A stretch of 64,000 nucleotides of DNA from an uncultured Flavobacteriales bacterium. GTDB lineage: Bacteria; Bacteroidota; Bacteroidia; Flavobacteriales_D; Sanyastnellaceae. Below the pieces are notes generated by a model. That model was not told where the DNA came from. It saw nothing but the letters and a program-made list of their open reading frames with translations, and ran no database searches. Both the position numbers and the translations under genes were made by a program. The DNA lies in contig CALKGK010000012.1 in NCBI GenBank assembly GCA_938085105.1, forward strand, positions 29,232-93,231, written 5' to 3'. Shown in pieces: positions 42,186 to 50,874 of this stretch; position 1 is the first letter of the stretch; each line of letters opens with the position of its first letter.

Positions 42186-42207
42186 CTGACACATTGAAGG
42201 GGGTCAG
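42186..42207. promoter_or_regulatory. Inverted repeat upstream of ccoS
   Basis: CTGAC and GTCAG arms enclose 12 bases. The centre lies about 37 bases before the ccoS start, where an activator near -40 would sit. The 12-base spacer is longer than in usual CRP/FNR sites, so this is a weak candidate. Confidence 0.3.
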
Positions 42208-42211
42208 TACG

Positions 42212-42233
42212 AAAACTGATTGTTGTCAGTTTT
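42212..42233 (-). terminator. Terminator-like hairpin at ccoI end
   Basis: AAAACTGA and TCAGTTTT arms with loop TTGTTG overlap the ccoI stop codon at 42226-42228. The T-run on the minus strand is short and inside the stem, so it may attenuate rather than end transcription into ccoS. Confidence 0.35.
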
Positions 42234-44598
42234 TGCGAATTCGAGCATATTTTCTGCTCATGAAGCTGGCAAAGAAAACCACCGAGATGCTACTCAAAGG
42301 CATAAGGATGGCCGCTGTAATGGGGAAGAGTTGTCCTGTAGTGGCGAAATAGAGTCCTACCACATTGTAACAGAAGGAAAGAGCAAAACTGGCCCAAACA
42401 ATTCGAATGCCGGTTTTGGAACTCTTTAAAAACTGATCGAGACGGTCCAAGCTTTGAGCGCTCAAAATGGCGCTGCAAGCGGGAGAGAATTGATGGAGAT
42501 GGTCTGCAATTGATAGTCCAACATCACTCTGCTTTAGTGCTCCAGCATCGTTCAATCCATCGCCCAACATGAGCACTGTTTTGCCTTTGTTCTGTAGTTG
42601 TTTGATGAATTCCAGCTTGTCTTTCGGACTTTGGTTAAAGTTCAAGCTTTCAAAAGAAAAGTTGTTCTTAAACTCCGATTTCTGATGGTTGTTGTCTCCT
42701 GAAAGCAAATGCATTTCGTAATTCGGGCGAAGACGCTGAAGAAGATCTTGAAGTCCTGGACGGAATTCTTGTTGGAGGGAAAAATAGCCTTTGTAAACAC
42801 CGTTAATGGCAACGTGGGCTTCTGAGCCTGCATCTTTGTCCTGAGTACTTACTTTTCCGAGATAAATGGCCTTTCCAAGTTTCACTTCAAAACCTTCTCC
42901 TTTCGCATAAATACCCATTCCCAGTTCTTCTTGAAATTCACTCGTGAGTTGTTCGTTTTGTACACTCGCCAGGTGATCTTTGATAGCGATGCTCAAAGGG
43001 TGAAGGGAGTGCTGAACTGCCGAAGCCAATGCGTTGATTTCCTGCAGGCTAAGCGTTTCCCCATGATAGGCCAAGTTTTTACCTGTTCTGGTGGTGATGG
43101 TTCCGGTTTTATCAAAGACGAGCGTGTCTACAAGCGCAAATTTCTCCAGCACATCAGCATTTTTCAAGTAAAGACCAAAGTGTCCGTGCAAACGTGTGAT
43201 GTTCCCCAAAGTAAAGGGCAAGCTCAAGGCCAAAGCGCAAGGACAAGCAACAATGAGCACTGAAGTAATGGCGTGCCAGGTTACTGTTGGGTCTGTCAAC
43301 TGCCAATAAATCCCAGTGATCAGCGTGATGATGAAAATCGCGATGCTGAAGTACTTGCTCACGGTATTGCTGATGGAGTTCAGGTCGCCTCTTTTTGACT
43401 CGGTGAAAGCTTGATCGTTCCAAAGTTGGGTGAGGTAGCTATTGTCTACTTTTTGCGAAAGGGTGAGATGAATGGTACTGCCCATGAGTCGGCCACCAGC
43501 ATAAATCACTTCACCTTTCTTTTTAAAGATGGGGTCTGCTTCACCCGTAACGAAGCTATAGTCAATCAAAGCTTCATCACTCAAAAGAATCCCATCTGCC
43601 GGAATGAGCTCCTGATTGCGCAATACAATTTGATCAGAAATATTCAGTTCTTCAATTGGAACCACTTCTGTTTTTCCATTGCTTTCTCGGTTTACTGCAA
43701 TGGGGAAATACGATTTATAATCACGCTCAAAACTAAGCGCATCATAGCTCTTCCTTTGGAACCACTTGCCCAAAAGGAGGAAGAAAATGAGTCCGGCCAA
43801 AGAGTCCAAATACCCTGTTCCGGTTTCACTCACGATTTCATAAGTACTTCTCACCAAAAGCACCACCATACCAATGGCAATGGGAAGGTCCATATTGATG
43901 TAGCGCTGACGAATACCTAGGTAGGCTTGCTTGAGATAGTCATATCCACTAAAGAAAAAAGCGGGAATGGCCAGCACCAATGAAATCGTTGCAAAAAATG
44001 CTCGGAACTCCTGAAAAGATTGGTCAATGCCCAAGTATTCAGGGAAGGAGAGCAGCATGATGTTTCCAAAAGCAAAGCCCGCCACTCCAATTTGGAGAAG
44101 TAGTCGTTTATTGGAAGAGCGTTTGCGTTTGTTGGTGTTTTCAGACAAATCCGGCTCGTATCCGATGGAAGCTAATAGCGCTACGAGCTGACCTAAAGAA
44201 AGCTCTTCCGGGTTAAAGGTGAGGTCCAAAGTTCGTTTCGAGAAGAGCACATGGCTATGACTCACACCACTGTGCAGTTGTTGGAGGTTTTCCAATAGCC
44301 AGATGCACGAACTGCAGTGTATTTGTGGGATGAAAAAACTGATTTTAGCTGTTTTTCCATCGTTGAACTGCAGGTACTTTGCTTGAATTTTTGGATCATT
44401 GAGATGACTGAATTTGGAATCATCCACCGATCCATTCACCCGGATGCCAGGTGTGTCTTCCATGGAGTAGTAGTCCGACATCGCATGGTCTGCCAAAAGC
44501 TCATACACTGTTTTGCACCCCGAACAACAAAACAGTTTTTCTTCTGATTTGATTTGGGTATTGGAACATTCATCTCCGCAGTGGTAGCAGTTCTTCAT
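42226..44598 (-). CDS. ccoI: Copper-translocating P1B-type ATPase CcoI (FixI)
   Basis: This 790-residue copper exporter supplies copper to the cbb3 oxidase. The N-terminus has a Cys-rich metal module (CYHCGDEC, 'CCSGC'), and a HMA-type site (CSSCIWLLENL). The core shows DKTGTIT (phosphorylated Asp), the CPC ion site in 'ACPCALALSLPF' and 'MLGDGLNDAGAL'. Eight transmembrane helices are expected. The ATG overlaps the stop of a 50-residue ORF by 4 bases (ATGA). Confidence 0.95.
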   Translation of the reverse strand: MKNCYHCGDECSNTQIKSEEKLFCCSGCKTVYELLADHAMSDYYSMEDTPGIRVNGSVDDSKFSHLNDPKIQAKYLQFNDGKTAKISFFIPQIHCSSCIWLLENLQQLHSGVSHSHVLFSKRTLDLTFNPEELSLGQLVALLASIGYEPDLSENTNKRKRSSNKRLLLQIGVAGFAFGNIMLLSFPEYLGIDQSFQEFRAFFATISLVLAIPAFFFSGYDYLKQAYLGIRQRYINMDLPIAIGMVVLLVRSTYEIVSETGTGYLDSLAGLIFFLLLGKWFQRKSYDALSFERDYKSYFPIAVNRESNGKTEVVPIEELNISDQIVLRNQELIPADGILLSDEALIDYSFVTGEADPIFKKKGEVIYAGGRLMGSTIHLTLSQKVDNSYLTQLWNDQAFTESKRGDLNSISNTVSKYFSIAIFIITLITGIYWQLTDPTVTWHAITSVLIVACPCALALSLPFTLGNITRLHGHFGLYLKNADVLEKFALVDTLVFDKTGTITTRTGKNLAYHGETLSLQEINALASAVQHSLHPLSIAIKDHLASVQNEQLTSEFQEELGMGIYAKGEGFEVKLGKAIYLGKVSTQDKDAGSEAHVAINGVYKGYFSLQQEFRPGLQDLLQRLRPNYEMHLLSGDNNHQKSEFKNNFSFESLNFNQSPKDKLEFIKQLQNKGKTVLMLGDGLNDAGALKQSDVGLSIADHLHQFSPACSAILSAQSLDRLDQFLKSSKTGIRIVWASFALSFCYNVVGLYFATTGQLFPITAAILMPLSSISVVFFASFMSRKYARIRKN

Positions 44599-44747
44599 GG
44601 GCTTATTGAATTGAGCAAGGCAAAGACTTCCTCAGGCTTCGAGAGCAAAGCTAATTCAGTGTCATGACCAAAAAGACGGACTTGCTCACCGTGAAAAATG
44701 ATTTTGCTCAGTTTCCTGGTTTTTGGTCGGGAAAAATTTAGTATCAT
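44595..44747 (-). CDS. 50-residue ORF upstream of ccoI
   Basis: ATG plus 49 codons ends at TGA, which overlaps the ccoI ATG (ATGA, 44595-44598), a translational-coupling arrangement used repeatedly in this window. The product is basic and soluble (SRPKTRKLSK start, then 'HGEQVRLFGHDTELALL'). No family is recognised. Its ATG lies 9 bases from the start of the divergent kinase gene at 44757, so the two promoters would overlap. The tight coupling favours a real gene. A non-coding leader is the alternative. Confidence 0.5.
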   Translation of the reverse strand: MILNFSRPKTRKLSKIIFHGEQVRLFGHDTELALLSKPEEVFALLNSISP

Positions 44748-44756
44748 TCGCTTGTT

Positions 44757-46328
44757 ATGTGTGAATTTTCAAAGAAGGCCCAAGCCCAAGAAAACCAATC
44801 GTTTCCTCAAGATGATTTACGTTTTTATCTTCCCTTGTTCAATGCAGCGGGAGAAGGAATGGTGGTGGTGAACGCCAAAGGAGAGATCGTCTTATTGAAT
44901 GATCGAGTGGAAAGCTTGTTTGGTTATAAGAAAGAAGAACTCAGAGGTAAATCCATTTCTACTCTTATTCCAAAGGATCTGCGGAGCTCGCACAACAAGT
45001 CAGTTGGCAAGTACTTCGAACAACCCCGAGCTCGGATGATGAGCCAATCCAACAATCTATTTGGCTTGAAGAAAGACGGGAGTCATTTTCCTGTTGAGGT
45101 CAGCCTCAATCATTTCCTAGTAGGTGAAGAGCGTTTTGCAGTTGGAGTCATTAACGACGTCAGTGCTCGGAAGATTCAAGAGCAAAAGATCATCGAGCTC
45201 AATGAGCAATTGGAGCAAAAGGTGGAAGAGCGGACAGAGAGCCTTCGAAAGAGTGAGCACCTCTATAAAACCATCGCCAGCAATTTCCCGGATGGAATCA
45301 TTAAAGTACTGAACCTCGACTTCGAACATGTTTTTGCCGAAGGGCGGGAGTTGAAGAACCTAGGTTTGGATCAAAGTGTACTTCTGAATAAACGCTACGA
45401 CAGTACTTTGGATATTCAGGACTCCTCCAGCATTATGGAAGAGTTGAAAAAGACAAAAGCAGGAGAAAAGCGCACTTTTGAGATTCAATCTAAAGGAGCT
45501 ATTTACCAAGTGGATGCAGTGCCTTTAAAAGGAGGGACTGGAGAAGTAGTTCAAATATTGGTGATTGAGAAGAACATCACGAAGAAAAAGAAAGCCGAGG
45601 AAGAAATCGTGAGTGCACTTGAGCGAGAGCGGGAATTAAGTACCTTGAAATCCCGATTTGTGAGCATGGCTTCGCACGAATTCAGAACACCTTTGGGGGC
45701 TATATTGAGTTCAGTTTCACTCATATCTAAATATACGCAAGGAGATCAGCAATCGCATCGAGACAAACACATTGGACGAATAAAATCTTCCGTGCACAAC
45801 CTCACCACCATCTTGAATGATTTTCTTTCTTTGGACAAGTTGGAAACGGGGAAAGTGCGCTTTGAGCTTGAAATGATCGACATCCAAGAAAAATGCTCCA
45901 GCATTGCCGATGAGCTCAAAACCATCTTGAAGGAAGGACAACACATCCACCTGGAACATGAAGGTAAAACCATGGCTTTGATTGACAAACACCTTTTTGG
46001 AAATAGCCTCATCAATTTGATTTCCAATGCAGTGAAATACAGTCCTGAAGAGCACAACATATTCGTCAATACCTATGTGTTTAATGATCGCCTTGAGCTT
46101 TATGTTAGGGATGAAGGGATAGGTATCCCGAAAGAAGAACAAAAGCATCTTTTTCAACGCTTTTTCAGAGCCAACAATGCCACCAACATTCAAGGAACGG
46201 GCTTAGGATTAAACATTACCAAGAAGTACCTTGAATTGATGGATGGAAGCATTACTTTTGACAGTGAAGAGGGAAGAGGGACGACTTTTAAAGTAGTGAT
46301 TCCTCAAAGCATTGAAAGCCATGAATAA
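44757..46328 (+). CDS. PAS histidine kinase divergent from the cbb3 cluster (FixL-like architecture)
   Basis: This 523-residue soluble kinase has a PAS domain (about 22-140) with RSSHNKSVGKYF, a coiled coil (about 145-180), a second PAS-like segment (about 185-290), HisKA (SMASHEFRTPLGAI), and HATPase_c (NAVKYSP, DEGIGIP, GTGLGLNI). The first PAS resembles the FixL oxygen sensor in carrying a His where FixL ligates haem, but the distal Arg of FixL is not seen, and this His also occurs in non-haem relatives, so oxygen sensing is inference. The ATG at 44757 is the only in-frame ATG before the PAS. It overlaps the REC-CRP gene by 8 bases. Confidence 0.88.
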   Translation: MCEFSKKAQAQENQSFPQDDLRFYLPLFNAAGEGMVVVNAKGEIVLLNDRVESLFGYKKEELRGKSISTLIPKDLRSSHNKSVGKYFEQPRARMMSQSNNLFGLKKDGSHFPVEVSLNHFLVGEERFAVGVINDVSARKIQEQKIIELNEQLEQKVEERTESLRKSEHLYKTIASNFPDGIIKVLNLDFEHVFAEGRELKNLGLDQSVLLNKRYDSTLDIQDSSSIMEELKKTKAGEKRTFEIQSKGAIYQVDAVPLKGGTGEVVQILVIEKNITKKKKAEEEIVSALERERELSTLKSRFVSMASHEFRTPLGAILSSVSLISKYTQGDQQSHRDKHIGRIKSSVHNLTTILNDFLSLDKLETGKVRFELEMIDIQEKCSSIADELKTILKEGQHIHLEHEGKTMALIDKHLFGNSLINLISNAVKYSPEEHNIFVNTYVFNDRLELYVRDEGIGIPKEEQKHLFQRFFRANNATNIQGTGLGLNITKKYLELMDGSITFDSEEGRGTTFKVVIPQSIESHE

Positions 46329-47385
46329 GACCATACTAATTATAGAGGATAATCTCGAAATGCGTGAGAATACGGCTGAAATTTTGGAATTGGCCAATTA
46401 CAAAGTATTCACTGCAGAAAACGGCAAGCTGGGAGTGCAAGAAGCCATGAAGATCATCCCTGATTTGATCATTTGTGACATCATGATGCCCGAAATGGAC
46501 GGTTATGAGGCGCTTTATATCTTGTCTCAAAACGATAAAACCAAAAACATCCCCTTCATCTTTCTTACTGCAAAAGCAGAGAAATCAGATTGGCGGAAAG
46601 GGATGAATATGGGGGCTGATGACTACTTGGTAAAGCCCTACGATGAGATGGACCTCATGAAAGCAGTGGAAACCCGATTGAAAAAAAGGGTCGCAGTTGA
46701 AGAGACCTTCACAACAAAAGCAGCCGGTTTGGATGAGTTCATTACGAAGCTGAATTCCATTGAGGATATTCGTGATTTGGCTCCAACGAAAAAGCTAAAA
46801 ACGTATAAGAAAAGGGAAATACTCTTCCATGAAGGAGATTATTCTGGAGCGGTCTATTTCATTGAAAGTGGTAAGGTAAAAACCTTCAAAGTAAATCAGG
46901 ACGGAAAAGAGTTCACCACTGGGCTATACGGTAAGGGGGACCTGCTTGGACACATTTCCGTATTGCAGAAGTGCGATCAAATTGAATCGGCCATTGCCAT
47001 TGATGAAACCAGCGTATGTAAGATTTCTTCAGATGATTTTGATGATCTGTTATTCCGCAATAAGGAAGTAGCCAAAGCCTTCGTGCAATTGCTCTCTGGA
47101 AACCTGGTTGAAAAAGAACAAGAATTGCTCAATTTGGCATACAATTCGGTAGCCAAAAGAGTAGCAGACGGATTGATTAGCTTGAAGAACAAATATCAAG
47201 AATCCGAATTGCAGAAAGAATTCTCCATGGCCATTCCTCGTGATGATTTAGCCAGTATTGTAGGGACATCAACTGAATCGGTGATACGGGTATTGTCTGA
47301 TTTTAAAGCAGAAAAATGGATCGAAGTAAAAGGCAGCAGCATCACCATAAAAGATGAAAAAGCCCTAGAGAATCTCTTTTATTGA
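46321..47385 (+). CDS. REC-CRP fusion response regulator
   Basis: This 354-residue regulator joins a receiver (about 1-120, phosphoacceptor Asp53 in 'ICDIMMP', Lys in 'VKPYD') to a cyclic-nucleotide-binding-type domain (about 150-260, 'REILFHEGDYSGAVYFIESGKVKTF') and a CRP-type helix-turn-helix (about 275-350, 'IPRDDLASIVGTSTESVIRVLSDF'). The hybrid is like FixJ joined to FixK. It starts at ATG 46321; the TTG at 46312 is less likely. The start overlaps the kinase stop by 8 bases, so kinase and regulator are a coupled pair. CRP-like sites near the oxidase genes are candidate targets. Confidence 0.93.
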   Translation: MNKTILIIEDNLEMRENTAEILELANYKVFTAENGKLGVQEAMKIIPDLIICDIMMPEMDGYEALYILSQNDKTKNIPFIFLTAKAEKSDWRKGMNMGADDYLVKPYDEMDLMKAVETRLKKRVAVEETFTTKAAGLDEFITKLNSIEDIRDLAPTKKLKTYKKREILFHEGDYSGAVYFIESGKVKTFKVNQDGKEFTTGLYGKGDLLGHISVLQKCDQIESAIAIDETSVCKISSDDFDDLLFRNKEVAKAFVQLLSGNLVEKEQELLNLAYNSVAKRVADGLISLKNKYQESELQKEFSMAIPRDDLASIVGTSTESVIRVLSDFKAEKWIEVKGSSITIKDEKALENLFY

Positions 47386-47462
47386 GGTTTTTGGGTGATT
47401 TCTGAGGAATGTAGGATTCTGCTGATATTTAGATCTTTTGCGCTTAAAAAGTCACCATTTAC

Positions 47463-47470
47463 TAACTTCG
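47463..47470 (+). promoter_or_regulatory. -7 element of the H-NOX gene
   Basis: TAACTTCG (one mismatch to TAnnTTTG) with TTTTG 22 bases upstream (47436-47440). The same TAACTTCGTATC string drives the lipoprotein at 12168. Confidence 0.5.
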
Positions 47471-47488
47471 TATCTAAAGCCCAACCTG

Positions 47489-48028
47489 ATGAAAGGAATT
47501 GTATTTACCGAGTTTTTGGAAATGGTAGAAGCCAAGTTTGGCTATGAAATGGTGGACAAAATCATTTCTTCTTCGGAATTATCAAACGACGGAGCCTACA
47601 CCGCCACAGGAACTTATCCGCATCATGAACTGCTCCAATTGCTGAACGAACTATCCAATGCTAGCGATACTGAAAAATCAGTCCTTCTGCACAGTTTTGG
47701 TACATACATGTTCGTGACTTTTAAGAACGGTTATCCCGGATTTTTTGAGGGATTTGAGCACGGCTTTGAATTCTTGAAGTCGGTAGACGCACACATCCAC
47801 AAAGAAGTTTTGAAACTGTATCCAGACGCCAAATTACCTTCCTTTGAAACACGAGGCGATGGCAATGAAATGCGTATGACTTACCGGAGCTATCGAAAAA
47901 TGGCTGATTTTGCGCATGGACTCATTGAAGCAAGCATGAGCCATTTTGGTCATGAGCACCAAGTGAGTAAAAAAGTCCTTGTTCAGGATGGATCAGAAGT
48001 TGAATTTCATATCGTTATAGAAGTTTGA
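47489..48028 (+). CDS. H-NOX haem-based nitric oxide sensor
   Basis: This 179-residue single-domain protein matches the haem-nitric oxide/oxygen (HNOB) fold end to end. It begins MKGIVFTEFLEMVE and has GTYPHHELLQLL, the proximal haem His104 (in 'HIHKEV'), Pro117, and the YxSxR motif Tyr132-Ser134-Arg136 for haem propionates. The position equivalent to the O2-binding distal Tyr140 of Thermoanaerobacter is Phe141, so NO, not O2, is the expected ligand. I chose ATG 47489; the frame's upstream ATG is on the promoter. It overlaps the next kinase gene (TTGA), making a typical H-NOX/kinase pair. Confidence 0.94.
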   Translation: MKGIVFTEFLEMVEAKFGYEMVDKIISSSELSNDGAYTATGTYPHHELLQLLNELSNASDTEKSVLLHSFGTYMFVTFKNGYPGFFEGFEHGFEFLKSVDAHIHKEVLKLYPDAKLPSFETRGDGNEMRMTYRSYRKMADFAHGLIEASMSHFGHEHQVSKKVLVQDGSEVEFHIVIEV

Positions 48029-50586
48029 AAAAGGAATTAGAATTGCTTGAGCGCCGTTTGAAGCGAGAAATTTCAGCGCGAAAGCAAGCTGAAAATCTTC
48101 TCGAGGAAAAAGCCAAAGCCCTTTTTGAGGCTAACCAAGCTTTGCGTGCTTTGAATGCTGATTTGGAGCAACAAATTGAAGAGCGAACCCAGCAGCTTTC
48201 GGAGAATGAAACGAAATTCAGGCAATTGGTTGAAAAAGCCACTGAGATCATTTACAACGTCGATCTCTTTGGGAACATCACTTATGTCAACACTGTTGGC
48301 ATCATGCATTACGGCTATGAGGAGGCAGACATTCTAGGTAAACCCTTCACCATATTTATTCCAAAAGAGCACAGAGAAGAAGTTCTTCAACACTACGTGG
48401 AGTTTATGAACTCTGGCAAAAGCTCCGATTACTTTGAATTACCGGTGATGACGAGGTATGGAAGCCACTTGTGGTTTGGTCAAAACACCAATCGAGTGGT
48501 TGATGATGAAGGAAATGTCTATTTCTCCGTATTCGCTAGAGATATTGACCAAAGAAAACAGGCCGAAAGCGCCTTGAGTTTGGCTAAAGTTGAGATTGAA
48601 AAAAGTGAGATTAAGTACCGAAGCATCATTGAAAACATGCAATTGGGGCTTTTGGAAGTGGACTTGAACAACACCATCATCAAAGTCTATCCGCAGTTCA
48701 ACGAAATGACAGGATATTCTGGAGATGAACTCATCGGTCTAAATGCACCTGATGTCCTTGGGGTTGAAGAAGATTCCGATTTTCATCAAAATCAAATAGA
48801 GACTCGAAATGAAGGCCGCACGGGAATCTATGAAGTACGAATTCGAAAGAAAAACGGTGAGCTCATTTGGGTACTGATCAGTGGAGCACCTTTTTACGAT
48901 GAGCATGGAAATGTGGCAGGTTCGATTGGGATTCATTACGACATCACCAATCGTAAACAACTGGAGCAAGAACTCATTCAAGCAAAAAGTAAGGCAGAAT
49001 CTGCACAGGAGGCAGAGAAATTATTTTTGGCCAGCATGAGCCATGAAATTCGAACTCCATTGAATGCCATTATCGGAATGAGTCATTTGATGAGTGAAAC
49101 AAAACTGGATTCGGTTCAGAACGATTACCTACAAATCCTTCAAAGTTCGGCCAACATCCTTCAGCATCTGATATCTGACATACTTGATATATCCAAGATC
49201 GACTCGTCTTCTTTTGAGTTGAACATCACGTCCCTCGATCTTCAAGAACTTTGCTTGAGTTTGTTGCGCTCTTTTGAGTACAAAAAACAGAACAAAACGA
49301 TTGAGTTTAATTTGGAGTTTGATTCTGCCATCAAGCATCATGTTTTCTCAGACGCTCAAGCTCTAAGTCAGATTTTAATCAACCTCTTGTCCAATGCTGA
49401 AAAGTTCACTGCCGAAGGTGAAGTATTGCTAAAAGTAAGCGCTGCTCAAGAGAAAAGTGACAATAAAATGAGGCTTTCGTTTTCGGTAAAAGATACGGGA
49501 GTAGGGATCAGTGTTGAGAAACAGCAGCATATTTTTGAACGATTTAAACAGGCAGATAAAAGCGTGAGCAGCCAGTACGGAGGTACGGGCTTGGGACTCT
49601 ACATTTCGAGTCAGCTCGTTCAATTGCTCGGAGGAGAGCTTCAGGTTGCATCAGCAGAAGGAGAAGGAGCCAATTTCTATTTTACCTTGGATGTTGCTCT
49701 GGACACCACAAAAGGGGAAATCAGTGATGAGCGCAGTTTGACCTTGGACAGGCAAGAGATCAGCCTGGAAGGAATGCGTGTTTTGGTGGCAGAAGACAAT
49801 ACGATGAATCAGCGCTACATCAGTACGCTTCTGAAAAAGAAAGGGATTTGTTATGATATCGGAAGTGATGGAGTCGAGGCATTGAGCTTGTATGAGAAAA
49901 ATCAATACGACCTGGTTTTGATGGATCTTCAAATGCCCAAGATGGATGGTTTTGAGGCTACTCAGAAAATTTTGGAGATTCAAAAGGAGCGAGGAGAAGA
50001 AGTTCCAGTGCTTGCGCTTACCGCTTCTTCATTCTTGTCGAAAAAGCAAAGTGCTATGGCTCAGGGAATGTCGGGCTTCATCTCCAAACCTTTTGCGCCC
50101 AATCAGCTTTATGAAGTATTAAGAACGTTCGTTGTCAAAGGAACGACCTATGAAGGTTTTCAAACAAACAGCGAAAAGACAAATCCAATTCCACCCAATG
50201 TTCTAAAACTTGAGGGAGAAAAAGAAAAAAGTGAAATACGCTTTCAAAACGAAATAGATCTGGAATATTTGGAAGAAGCGTATGGTGATGATCTGGAATA
50301 CGCTAAGGAAATGTTTGTGGTCTTTCTAAGCATTGTCGATGAATCGATGGATACTTTGAAGCAAGCCGTAGAAAAAGAGGATTTTGATAGGGTGAAGCAG
50401 CAAGCCCATAAGATAAAGCCTACCTTCACGATGATTGGGCTCTCGTCGATTACAAAAGCAATGAGTGCGCTAGAGAACGCTGCGATCGAAAAAGATCTTG
50501 AAAGTGTTGTAAAAACCTACGCTGAAATATCCCATCATTTGAAGATCATGATACCGAAAGTAGAAACGCAGATGAACAAGTTTTGA
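48025..50586 (+). CDS. Hybrid sensor histidine kinase with HPt, partner of H-NOX
   Basis: This 853-residue protein starts at a TTG (48025), which overlaps the H-NOX stop (TTGA). It has a coiled coil (1-65), PAS (about 68-190), second PAS (about 205-320), HisKA (SMSHEIRTPLNAIIGM), HATPase_c (NAEKFT, DTGVGIS, GTGLGLYI), REC (LMDLQMPKMDG), and a C-terminal HPt (AHKIKPTF). No transmembrane helix is present, so it is cytosolic. The full relay in one protein implies transfer to a separate response regulator, most likely the LytTR protein at 50875. H-NOX would inhibit or switch the kinase. Confidence 0.93.
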   Translation: MKKELELLERRLKREISARKQAENLLEEKAKALFEANQALRALNADLEQQIEERTQQLSENETKFRQLVEKATEIIYNVDLFGNITYVNTVGIMHYGYEEADILGKPFTIFIPKEHREEVLQHYVEFMNSGKSSDYFELPVMTRYGSHLWFGQNTNRVVDDEGNVYFSVFARDIDQRKQAESALSLAKVEIEKSEIKYRSIIENMQLGLLEVDLNNTIIKVYPQFNEMTGYSGDELIGLNAPDVLGVEEDSDFHQNQIETRNEGRTGIYEVRIRKKNGELIWVLISGAPFYDEHGNVAGSIGIHYDITNRKQLEQELIQAKSKAESAQEAEKLFLASMSHEIRTPLNAIIGMSHLMSETKLDSVQNDYLQILQSSANILQHLISDILDISKIDSSSFELNITSLDLQELCLSLLRSFEYKKQNKTIEFNLEFDSAIKHHVFSDAQALSQILINLLSNAEKFTAEGEVLLKVSAAQEKSDNKMRLSFSVKDTGVGISVEKQQHIFERFKQADKSVSSQYGGTGLGLYISSQLVQLLGGELQVASAEGEGANFYFTLDVALDTTKGEISDERSLTLDRQEISLEGMRVLVAEDNTMNQRYISTLLKKKGICYDIGSDGVEALSLYEKNQYDLVLMDLQMPKMDGFEATQKILEIQKERGEEVPVLALTASSFLSKKQSAMAQGMSGFISKPFAPNQLYEVLRTFVVKGTTYEGFQTNSEKTNPIPPNVLKLEGEKEKSEIRFQNEIDLEYLEEAYGDDLEYAKEMFVVFLSIVDESMDTLKQAVEKEDFDRVKQQAHKIKPTFTMIGLSSITKAMSALENAAIEKDLESVVKTYAEISHHLKIMIPKVETQMNKF

Positions 50587-50874
50587 AAATGCACTTTTGC
50601 AGTGCTTATTCACTCCTTTCTTGACCAATTATCGTGGAAAGGCAACCAAAAACCCAAGTATTTCGTTTGTTTATGGATAGTGGTGGAAGACTATTATGAA
50701 GTGTTTCGTTCTGAAAATCTAAGGTATATGTTGTTTATCGTTAAAAAACGACCGATTATCGAAAATATGAACGTCTTCTCATTGTGTAAACTACTTTTTC
50801 GCTCTTTTGTGATGAAATTGTACCGCTGATATTTTCAGGTTCAGCATTGTAAAATCTATCCAAAACTGCAAAAA

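Noticed and set aside
44757..45170. Calling the first PAS domain a haem-binding FixL oxygen sensor
   Set aside because: The His lies in the FixL position, but the FixL distal Arg is not conserved, and this His is also kept in many non-haem PAS domains, so it is reported only as a hypothesis.
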